Source: Persicitalea sp038235275
Lineage (GTDB): Bacteria; Bacteroidota; Bacteroidia; Cytophagales; Spirosomataceae
Length of the DNA: 64,000 bases
Assembly (NCBI GenBank): GCA_038235275.1
Contig: JBBSUC010000021.1
Span: forward strand, 1 to 64,000
Direction of reading: 5' to 3'
A program made the translations under genes and the position numbers. How positions within the stretch are numbered: position 1 is the first letter of the stretch; each line of letters begins with the position of its first letter. Under the pieces are notes generated by a model that saw only the letters and a list, made by a program, of their open reading frames with translations, was not told where the DNA came from and ran no database searches. Below are positions 35,112 to 41,455 of this stretch, one piece after another.

Positions 35112-35171
35112 TCTTGCATCGCACAAAAAAAGGCAGCCATTCGTGGCTGCCTTTTTTTGTGCGATGCAAGA
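35112..35171. terminator. Long perfect bidirectional terminator with UUCG loop
   Basis: Two perfectly complementary 28-bp arms (35112-35139 and 35144-35171) enclose the tetraloop TTCG. Internal runs of seven A and seven T provide a U-tract in both directions. It sits between plsY (plus) and the M48 gene (minus). Confidence 0.85.
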
Positions 35172-35204
35172 TTTGACAACTTTTTAAAAGTTATCAAATC
35201 TGCG

Positions 35205-36683
35205 TTATTGCCCCAGCGTTTTAATCAGCATTCCCCGCGTTACGGGGTCCTTCAAATCCATACCGTTCAGGATTTCCAAATCCTTCATTTTGTCCTTCGG
35301 CATTTGGTAAGCTTCCAGAGCACTGCGCAGGGTGCCGTCGCGCTGCACGCTTTTAATTTGAATACGCTCGGGCTTGCGGTTGAGCTTGTCGCGGTCGGTC
35401 AGGCTGCGGAAGCCCTCGGCTACCTGCTTGAAATCCGACGCGTACTTATCAAAATCGGCCAGGTTGCTCACGCCGTGAATGACGTAAATGCTCCCGCCGT
35501 ATTGGATAAACCAGGTAGCCACCTGTATGGTGTTCTCGGCCGTTTGCTGCTGCTGGGGTTGCTGGGGCTGTCCTTGCTGCTGCTGCGGGGCTTGGCGTGA
35601 CACCACAACCAGAGCCGGATTGCCGTTGATAGTCGTTTTTTGACTGTCTTTGGCTTCTAAACCCATGTTCTTTAACGTCGCCTGAGCGGCTTCTTCCAGC
35701 GAGTTGCCCTGCGCCAGCGTGAAAATCATCACCGCCTTCCCGCCTTTGGGGGCCATCTGAAACTGACTGGGCGAATTTTGCGTCTGCCAGTTGCGCGGCA
35801 CCGGAAACTGGAATTTCAGCACGGGGTGGTAAAACATGTTGTCTTCCACGAAGCCCTGTTTGGGGTCTTCGCCGTAGATAATGCCGTCGATACGCTTCAA
35901 ATAATCATTGCGGTCCACCTCGTAGTTGCCGGGATGCTCCTGCTGGTAGGTAGTGGCCAACGCGTCCACCTTCTTCTGGCGATTGCCGGGATCAGGGTGT
36001 GTGGACTGAAAGGTGGGGATAATCTGGCCGCTGGCTTCGGTGATTTTTTTCAACGTTCCGAAGAAATCGGCCATTTGATGAGCGTCGTAGCCTATTTTAC
36101 TGGAATACCCCACGCCGATTTCGTCGGCTTGCGTTTCGTGGGCGCGGCTGTAGCTGAGCATCAGCGCGCCAACTCCCTCTTGGATCGCTCCTACCGCCTC
36201 GGGCAGCAAAATGGCGCCCGCGATCGTACCCAATTGACCAAAAAGTTCTTTGGTCTGTTGCTGGGCCGAGTGGCGAGCCGTAATGTGACCGATCTCATGG
36301 CCCAGCACGCCGGCAAATTCGGCCTCGTTGTTAAAGTGCGCCATGATACCGCGCGTAAAATAGACGTAACCGCCTGGCACAGCAAAGGCGTTGACCACGG
36401 GCGAATCCACCACGAAGAACTGATAGGGGAGGTCGGGCCGGTGCGAGATGGCAGCCATTGCTTTGCCTTTTTCGTTAATAAAAGCCTGTAAACTTTGGTT
36501 TTCGTAAAGTCCCATCGAGGCTACCACCGACGGATGTGATTCCTTGCCCAAGGCGATTTCCTGCTCTTTGGACATCAAAATAATTTCGCGTTTGCCCGTC
36601 ACCGGATTGCGGGAACAGCCGTAAAACGAGGAGATTCCCACAATCAAGAAGGCGTAGGAGAGTATTTTGCGCATTTTCATCAT
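35205..36683 (-). CDS. M48-family metallopeptidase lipoprotein (LoiP/BepA-like)
   Basis: 492 residues. A lipoprotein signal ends at Cys23 (SSFYGC), followed by the family's typical SRNPVTGKREIILMSKEQE segment. The zinc site is HEIGHITARH (about residue 129), with a downstream third ligand in HETQADEIG. A Gln-rich linker (about residues 367-385; imperfect CTG/TTG repeats at 35544-35588) precedes the C-terminal domain, which ends in a LysM-like or PDZ-like segment (DGTLRSALEAYQMPKDKMKDLEI). Such proteases act in the periplasm or outer membrane on misassembled envelope proteins. The ATG cluster at residues 1, 2 and 4 leaves the exact start open by a few codons. Confidence 0.88.
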   Translation of the reverse strand: MMKMRKILSYAFLIVGISSFYGCSRNPVTGKREIILMSKEQEIALGKESHPSVVASMGLYENQSLQAFINEKGKAMAAISHRPDLPYQFFVVDSPVVNAFAVPGGYVYFTRGIMAHFNNEAEFAGVLGHEIGHITARHSAQQQTKELFGQLGTIAGAILLPEAVGAIQEGVGALMLSYSRAHETQADEIGVGYSSKIGYDAHQMADFFGTLKKITEASGQIIPTFQSTHPDPGNRQKKVDALATTYQQEHPGNYEVDRNDYLKRIDGIIYGEDPKQGFVEDNMFYHPVLKFQFPVPRNWQTQNSPSQFQMAPKGGKAVMIFTLAQGNSLEEAAQATLKNMGLEAKDSQKTTINGNPALVVVSRQAPQQQQGQPQQPQQQQTAENTIQVATWFIQYGGSIYVIHGVSNLADFDKYASDFKQVAEGFRSLTDRDKLNRKPERIQIKSVQRDGTLRSALEAYQMPKDKMKDLEILNGMDLKDPVTRGMLIKTLGQ

Positions 36684-36806
36684 GTTTTTTCGGGGTTTGA
36701 GTTAAAAGAGGTAGGGTAGGTTTAAAAAGACGGATTTGCGTAAACAGCGCGGCATCGGTTTGAAAGAATTGTGCCATGCGTTTCCCAAATTACAAATAAT
36801 TTTTAG

Positions 36807-36839
36807 TTTGGTCCATCTTAATTCTCTTTACTTACTTTG
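36807..36839 (+). promoter_or_regulatory. Probable promoter of the SCP2-domain gene
   Basis: TTTG (36807-36810), 21 bp, then TTACTTTG (36832-36839), close to the TTTG-N19-21-TAnnTTTG pattern with one mismatch. The start codon is 41 bp downstream. Confidence 0.45.
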
Positions 36840-36880
36840 CATCGGGAATCTATTCAACTCATTACCAAAACCACCACCTC

Positions 36881-37180
36881 ATGAGCTTACCCACCTTAAC
36901 CGACCGTCTCCGCACCGTCGTCGGCACTGACAGCGACACCAAAGCCAAAGTGAAGTTCGACACCGACGAAGGCGTCGTGTTCATCGACACCACCCAAGTC
37001 CCCAACGTCGTCAGCAACGAGGATCACGACGCGGAATGTACGCTGGAAATTTCAACTAAAAACGCCCTGAAAATGATCGACGGAGACCTCAACCCCATGA
37101 TGGCGTACATGACGGGCAAGCTGAAAATCAAGGGCGATATGGGCGTGGCAATGAAACTGGCGCAAAATTTTGGAGGGTGA
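36881..37180 (+). CDS. SCP2 sterol-binding-domain protein
   Basis: 99 residues matching a single SCP2 lipid-binding domain: VKFDTDEGVVFIDTTQVPNVV, then DHDAECTLEISTKNALKMIDGDLNPMMAYMTGKLKIKGDMGVAMKL, the most diagnostic part. SCP2 domains bind fatty acyl-CoA or sterol-like hydrophobes in the cytosol; free-standing bacterial copies are common but of unknown role. The stop lies 28 bp from the convergent HAD phosphatase stop. Confidence 0.87.
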   Translation: MSLPTLTDRLRTVVGTDSDTKAKVKFDTDEGVVFIDTTQVPNVVSNEDHDAECTLEISTKNALKMIDGDLNPMMAYMTGKLKIKGDMGVAMKLAQNFGG

Positions 37181-37208
37181 CAGGAACACTTCGGCTACGC
37201 TGACCGCG

Positions 37209-37727
37209 TTAAACAGAAAGAATAATGTCCGCCGCAGCGCGTAAATCCTGCGCCTGAAAATCGCCTAAATCCCCTTCGATTTCCCTTTCTCCAATAAAAA
37301 TTGTCTTTACACCCGCCTTACGCCCGGCTTGCACGTCCGAAAGGCGGTCGCCGATCATCCAGGATTGGGCCGGGTCGATGTCGTGTTTGGCTATTGCCCG
37401 CTCGATCATCAGCGAATCGGGTTTGCGGCGCAGCGAGCGGGACGAATACTCGGGATGATGCGGAGAAAAGTAGAGGTCGTCCAGCGTGACGCCGCTCATT
37501 TCCTGAATTAGACCATGCACGGTTTTTACCTCATCGGGGCCGTACAGTTTTTGGGCGATTCCCGCCTGGTTGGTAATGACGATCAACAGAAAGCCCGCTT
37601 CCTGCAATTTTAGCAGGGCTTCGGCGGCACCTTCGAGCAAGAATACATCCTCGGCGCGGTAGGTGTAGTATTCATCGTCGGAGTTCAGGACACCGTCACG
37701 GTCGAGGAAAACACACTTTTTTTTCAT
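37209..37727 (-). CDS. HAD-IIIA phosphatase, GmhB-like (heptose 1,7-bisphosphate phosphatase type)
   Basis: 172 residues from ATG 37727 (MKKKCVFLDRDGVLNSDDEY). Upstream in-frame Met codons extend into AT-rich spacer and are not supported. The HAD motif I FLDRDGVLN, motif II VITNQAGIA, and motif IV MIGDRLSDVQAGRKAG are those of the histidinol-phosphatase/GmhB subfamily. The HxH-type loop appears as FSPHHPEYSSRSLRRKPDSLM; the zinc-binding Cys residues usual in GmhB are not visible there, so the metal loop may be of the Cys-less type. Likely role: dephosphorylating a sugar bisphosphate for lipopolysaccharide core or another glycan. Confidence 0.82.
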   Translation of the reverse strand: MKKKCVFLDRDGVLNSDDEYYTYRAEDVFLLEGAAEALLKLQEAGFLLIVITNQAGIAQKLYGPDEVKTVHGLIQEMSGVTLDDLYFSPHHPEYSSRSLRRKPDSLMIERAIAKHDIDPAQSWMIGDRLSDVQAGRKAGVKTIFIGEREIEGDLGDFQAQDLRAAADIILSV

Positions 37728-38210
37728 TTTTTTGTAAAAATTTGATTGATACATATTGCTATTGGTTTTTCCAACTAGCCTAGCTGCCTGATAAAATTGG
37801 CTAGGATTAAGAAGGTAGAAAGAGTAAATATTTCTACATTTCTCAACCTGGATTTTCAAGATGTAGAGGAAAAGCAGATTTTTCAAAGACCAAGTTAACC
37901 ACAAGCGCACTTCTTTTTGAAAAAAACCTAAAACAAATAAATTGAACAAAACGAAGAAACTGCCAATACATCTAGGCTATGTTTTCCATAAGATTAGTTC
38001 TGTTTTTTGATTTAAACAGAGGATTAACTAAGCTATTATCTTGTATTTGTCTAAATCCTTGTAATAGCTAGCTAATATATCAGATATAACTTAGCTTATA
38101 TTGATTGTCAAATAATATTTAGTAATGATAAATCTCCTCATATTTGTTGGGCATAAATCTTATAAACGGTAAGTTGTGTTTATTTTTTCATCCTTAAATT
38201 TTCTACGCTT
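37728..38210. other. AT-rich intergenic stretch without recognisable gene
   Basis: About 480 bp, far more AT-rich than the surroundings, with no convincing open frame. There is a small inverted pair CTAGCC/GGCTAG around 37780-37803. It leads directly into an AT-rich lipoprotein gene; together with the truncated VOC remnant on the far side it looks like part of an inserted segment. Confidence 0.5.
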
Positions 38211-38909
38211 ATGAAGTACTATGTGTGGGGATTTGTAACGTTTGTGCTACTAATTGCGGGAGCCATTAGTTGCAACAATTCTAAGTCGGCTCTAACCCCT
38301 AATAATCAACTAGGAGATTTAGATGCTGTATCGCGCAGTCTGAATGGAAAAAAGTTGTCAGGCCGTGTGTTGGGAACTACAAGAGAATCTGATCATGCGC
38401 AAGTCGTCCTGATAAGAGTTGACAGTTCACGCTCAAGTTACGCTACTTATGCGGTAATCTGTCAGAGAGAGCAGGGCAATGCGGCTAACGCACTCAGCAT
38501 AGACATTGAAAAGGCTGAGGTAATCATGACACCTACTGTTCTCTACATCAATTCCCTTGCAGATGGGAGTAAGTACATTCTCAAAGTTAAAAGTGATCAG
38601 GCAGATGAAATCGTTGCTCGGCTGCCGGATAACTACAAAAAAAATGTTTCTATCTCGGAAGGGTATGGTGTGTCATATCGGACGGGAGAAATTCCTTTTG
38701 ATTTGGCAAAGTATCAAAAGTTGCTGGATCAACAGAGAAACACCAATGCCAGGGTAATGGGGCCTTGCAAAGGTGGTGGCCCAGGCTCAAGTTCCTGTAA
38801 TTTGGGAACAGGTTCTAACTCATGCAGCGTCACTTGTCAAGCAGGCTATTACGCTTGCTGTAATCCTTCACTAAGCACGATTCCAGACTGCAACTGTGTG
38901 AGGAATTAA
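38211..38909 (+). CDS. Hypothetical lipoprotein with an eight-cysteine C-terminal tail
   Basis: 232 residues. The N-terminus is a lipoprotein signal (lipobox AISC, Cys21). The middle (about 40-180) is a beta/alpha domain that was not recognised. The last 49 residues are Gly/Ser-rich and hold eight cysteines, at 186, 196, 205, 209, 216, 217, 227 and 229 (motifs GPCKGGGPG, CSVTCQAGYYACC, CNC). An even number of closely spaced Cys in an exported protein suggests disulphide knots or a metal site. The gene is AT-rich, lies in an AT-rich island, and ends at a terminator, so it is probably a recently acquired single-gene unit. Function not assigned. Confidence 0.7.
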   Translation: MKYYVWGFVTFVLLIAGAISCNNSKSALTPNNQLGDLDAVSRSLNGKKLSGRVLGTTRESDHAQVVLIRVDSSRSSYATYAVICQREQGNAANALSIDIEKAEVIMTPTVLYINSLADGSKYILKVKSDQADEIVARLPDNYKKNVSISEGYGVSYRTGEIPFDLAKYQKLLDQQRNTNARVMGPCKGGGPGSSSCNLGTGSNSCSVTCQAGYYACCNPSLSTIPDCNCVRN

Positions 38910-38956
38910 TACAGTTGCAGAATTCAAGCTATTGTAGTAGAGCATGTAGATGAAAA

Positions 38957-38990
38957 GCCCATCGAGAGTTTTCGATGGGCGTTTGGTTTT
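38957..38990 (+). terminator. Intrinsic terminator after the Cys-rich lipoprotein gene
   Basis: 9-bp arms GCCCATCGA (38957-38965) and its complement (38972-38980) with a 6-nt loop, followed by GTTTGGTTTT. Confidence 0.75.
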
Positions 38991-39001
38991 TAAAAGAATG
39001 A

Positions 39002-39241
39002 AGCTTTTCCTTTCCGGGATCGCGGGTCAAGCAGTCACCGCCGCCGCACTATGGCTCCGGCAAACTGCACCTGGCCTTTGAAGCTCCCGCCGGGCAATAC
39101 GATCATTTTTTGCAGGAAATTCAGAACCAGGACATCGACGTGTATCATCACGAAACCTGGGCGCGGGGGACACGGTCGTTTTATTTTGGCGACCCCGATG
39201 GCCACGTCTTGGAAGTTCTAGAGCCGGGTGTTTGGGATTAA
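39002..39241 (+). pseudogene. C-terminal remnant of a VOC (glyoxalase-like) protein
   Basis: An open frame of 79 codons after an in-frame stop encodes the second half of a VOC domain: SPPPHYGSGKLHLAFEAP, then FLQEIQNQDIDVYHHETW, RGTRSFYFGDPDGHVLEVLE and a stop. The HLAFE and HVLEVLE blocks match the C-terminal module of VOC proteins. No ATG precedes it in frame and the N-terminal module is missing; the sequence immediately upstream is the terminator of the AT-rich lipoprotein unit. It looks like a gene truncated by insertion of that unit. Its stop overlaps the hemE stop on the other strand. Confidence 0.65.
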
Positions 39242-40266
39242 ACCTGCGAAAATTCCTTCACAGCGTCGATGAAACAGCGGACATTGTCGGGCGGCGTGTC
39301 GGGATAGACACCGTGGCCGAGGTTGGCGATGTAGCGCTGGGTGCCGAACTCGCCGACCATGCGCTTCACCTCGGCGCGGATTTGGTCGAAGCTGCCGTAC
39401 AGGGCGCAGGGGTCGAGGTTGCCTTGCAGGGTTTTGTCAGGAATGAGTTGCCGCGTTTCCTGCGCATCCATATTCCAGTCCAAGCCGACGACCGAGCAAG
39501 CCAATTGACCGATTTCCTGCCGGGCAAAGTACGCGCCTTTGGCAAAAACCGTGACGGGCACTTCGTCGATGGCATCACAGATCTGCTTGATGTAGGGTAA
39601 AGAAAACACCCGGTAATGCGCGGGCGAGAGAATCCCCGCCCAAGAATCGAATACCTGTACCAAATCCGTCCCGGCATTGATTTGGGCCGTGAGATACGCG
39701 ATGGTGCTGTCCGTGATTTTTTGCAAAAGAGCATGCGAAAACTCGGGATCGACGTAAAGCAGTTTTTTCGCTATCGAAAAGGTTTTGGACCCCTTGCCCT
39801 CCGTCATATAGCAGAAAATAGTGAACGGTGCCCCCGCAAAACCAATCAGCGGCACCCGCCCATTCAACTCCCGTTTCACGATTTTCAGCGCGTCGGTCAC
39901 GTAAGCCAGGTCCGCCTCGGGATCGGCCACGCGCAGCGTTTCCAAATCCTTCATCGTCTGCACCGTGCGCGGAAACACCGGGCCGCGCTTTTCGACCATT
40001 TCGTAGGGTAACCCCATTGCTTCGGGAATGACGAGAATGTCGGAAAAAATAATGGCGGCGTCCACCCCCAGAATATCCACGGGCTGAATCGTGACCTCGG
40101 CGGCCATTTCGGGCGTGGTGGCGAGTTTGATAAAACTGCCCGCCTGTTCGCGGACTCTGCGGTACTCGGGCAAAATGCGCCCGGCCTGCCGCATGGCCCA
40201 CACGGGCGTCCGCTCCACGCGCTCACCCCGCGCGGCGCGGAGGAGAAGATCGTTTTTTATTGTCAT
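39238..40266 (-). CDS. hemE: Uroporphyrinogen decarboxylase
   Basis: 342 residues, the usual length. The signature near the N-terminus (PVWAMRQAGRILPEYR) and GFAGAPFTIFCYMTEG, VFDSWAGILSPAHY and the final TPPDNVRCFIDAVKEF all match HemE; Arg in MRQAGR and Asp in IIFSDILVIPEAMG are active-site residues. The enzyme converts uroporphyrinogen III to coproporphyrinogen III in haem synthesis (cytosol). A TATCTTTG box (40278-40271 on the minus strand) ends only 4 bp before the ATG, hinting at a leaderless or very short-leader transcript. Confidence 0.94.
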   Translation of the reverse strand: MTIKNDLLLRAARGERVERTPVWAMRQAGRILPEYRRVREQAGSFIKLATTPEMAAEVTIQPVDILGVDAAIIFSDILVIPEAMGLPYEMVEKRGPVFPRTVQTMKDLETLRVADPEADLAYVTDALKIVKRELNGRVPLIGFAGAPFTIFCYMTEGKGSKTFSIAKKLLYVDPEFSHALLQKITDSTIAYLTAQINAGTDLVQVFDSWAGILSPAHYRVFSLPYIKQICDAIDEVPVTVFAKGAYFARQEIGQLACSVVGLDWNMDAQETRQLIPDKTLQGNLDPCALYGSFDQIRAEVKRMVGEFGTQRYIANLGHGVYPDTPPDNVRCFIDAVKEFSQV

Positions 40267-40299
40267 GGGACAAAGATAGGGAACGGTAGGGGATCAGAC

Positions 40300-40367
40300 T
40301 TTCAAATTGCAGGAAATTGACCCCAAAATCCTGCAATCTGAGAGTCAAAGTTTCAGATTGCAGGAAA
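40300..40367. repeat. Direct and inverted TTTCAnATTGCAGGAAA repeats upstream of the Xre-RES genes
   Basis: TTTCAAATTGCAGGAAA at 40300-40316 and TTTCAGATTGCAGGAAA at 40351-40367 are direct copies. TCCTGCAATCTG at 40329-40340 is the perfect reverse complement of the core of the second copy. A further CAGATTGCA occurs at 40409-40417. The cluster could bind a regulator or form a cruciform. Confidence 0.6.
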
Positions 40368-40412
40368 GCAAACTCAAATTCCACGGAACCAGGTACAGAT
40401 TCAAATGGCAGA

Positions 40413-40443
40413 TTGCAAGTCTAAGACAATTGTCTTATATTTG
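40413..40443 (+). promoter_or_regulatory. Promoter with palindromic operator for the Xre-RES operon
   Basis: TTG (40413-40415), 20 bp, TATATTTG (40436-40443) forms a good Bacteroidota promoter 27 bp before the antitoxin start. A perfect 14-bp palindrome, AAGACAATTGTCTT (40423-40436), fills the space between the two boxes, the ideal place for the HTH antitoxin to repress its own operon. Confidence 0.7.
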
Positions 40444-40470
40444 AAGCCAAATGTCTAATAAACAAGAATT

Positions 40471-40974
40471 ATGGCTTTCAGAAACTTAACTATCGAAGCG
40501 AAATTGAACAAGGAAATTGCTTCTTTTTTAGAAGGCCCGCGCGTAACAAGTTTTCACTTTGAACGCAAAAAGGACATCGGTTATAATGAATTCCTTGCTG
40601 ACAAGATGCTAATCATTGCAGCCATCAGAGCAGGGATACCTTACTCGCTTTTTGAATTGATACAATACCAAACTCCTCTGTCCGATACCGACTGGGCTGA
40701 TTTTTTGGGCATTTCGACGAAATCCCTGCATCGGTACAAAACCTCAAGTCAGCACCATTTCAAAGCTATTCATTCCGAGAAAATAATTGAAATAGCTGAG
40801 GTCACTAAGGTCGGTCTAGACGTCTTTGGCGATATGGACAAATTGAAGCTTTGGCTCAATACGCCCAATTTTGCCTTAGGGAAATTAAATCCAATTGAAT
40901 TGCTCAAAGATTCCTACGGAAAAGAACTCGTCCTAAGTGAATTAACAAGGATAAACTACGGAATCCTCGTGTAA
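40471..40974 (+). CDS. Xre/MbcA-ParS-type antitoxin of a RES toxin-antitoxin pair
   Basis: 167 residues. An N-terminal helical HTH region (about residues 45-100, including TDWADFLGISTKSLHRYK) is followed by the DUF2384 toxin-binding domain: IIEIAEVTKVGLDVFGDMDKLKLWLNTPNFALGKLNPIELLKDSYG, diagnostic of Xre antitoxins paired with RES toxins. It neutralises the toxin and usually represses the operon; the palindromic operator upstream supports that. The toxin gene starts 1 bp after the stop, so translation is coupled. AT-richer than neighbours, consistent with mobility. Confidence 0.88.
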   Translation: MAFRNLTIEAKLNKEIASFLEGPRVTSFHFERKKDIGYNEFLADKMLIIAAIRAGIPYSLFELIQYQTPLSDTDWADFLGISTKSLHRYKTSSQHHFKAIHSEKIIEIAEVTKVGLDVFGDMDKLKLWLNTPNFALGKLNPIELLKDSYGKELVLSELTRINYGILV

Positions 40975-40975
40975 G

Positions 40976-41434
40976 ATGGAGCTATATCGTCTTTCGAGAG
41001 AAAAGTTTGCAAGCCCACTTTCGGGAAAAGGTGCGGCCTTAAAAGGGGCAAGGTGGAATTCGATCGGCGTTGAACTCATTTACACGGCAAATAATCGGTC
41101 GCTTGCTATGGCCGAAGTCGCCGTTCACTTTACGTTGGCAACGCTGCCTGACGACTACGTGATGATAACCATTTTTGTGCCGGACGACATGGCAACCAAA
41201 GAGATTTCGGAAACTGATTTGCCAATCAATTGGAAAGATTTCCCGCACCCTGTTTCAACTCAAAAATTTGGCGATGATTTCGTCATGGAAAACAAATACT
41301 GCCTTTTCAGAATACCCTCGGTAGTGACCAAAGGGGATTTTAATTTTCTGATCAACCCTAATCACAAACTCTTCAAGGGAATCAAAATCCTGGAAATCGA
41401 AAAATTTCCCTTTGACACGAGAATCTTCCAGTGA
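40976..41434 (+). CDS. RES-domain toxin (NAD-degrading type)
   Basis: 152 residues covering a complete RES domain: LYRLSREKFASPLSGKGA, GARWNSIGVELIYTANNRSLA, MAEVAVHF, then TLPDDYVMITIFVPDD. The conserved Arg (GARW), Tyr (IYTA) and Glu (AEVAVH) proposed as NAD-handling residues in characterised RES toxins are all present. Characterised RES toxins consume cellular NAD+ and stop growth. Nothing suggests inactivation. It forms a two-gene unit with the Xre antitoxin just upstream. Confidence 0.88.
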   Translation: MELYRLSREKFASPLSGKGAALKGARWNSIGVELIYTANNRSLAMAEVAVHFTLATLPDDYVMITIFVPDDMATKEISETDLPINWKDFPHPVSTQKFGDDFVMENKYCLFRIPSVVTKGDFNFLINPNHKLFKGIKILEIEKFPFDTRIFQ

Positions 41435-41455
41435 AAAGGATATTGGTTTCACCCA

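Noticed and set aside
35544..35588. CTG/TTG microsatellite as an intergenic repeat
   Set aside because: It is coding: the Gln-rich linker of the M48 protease.
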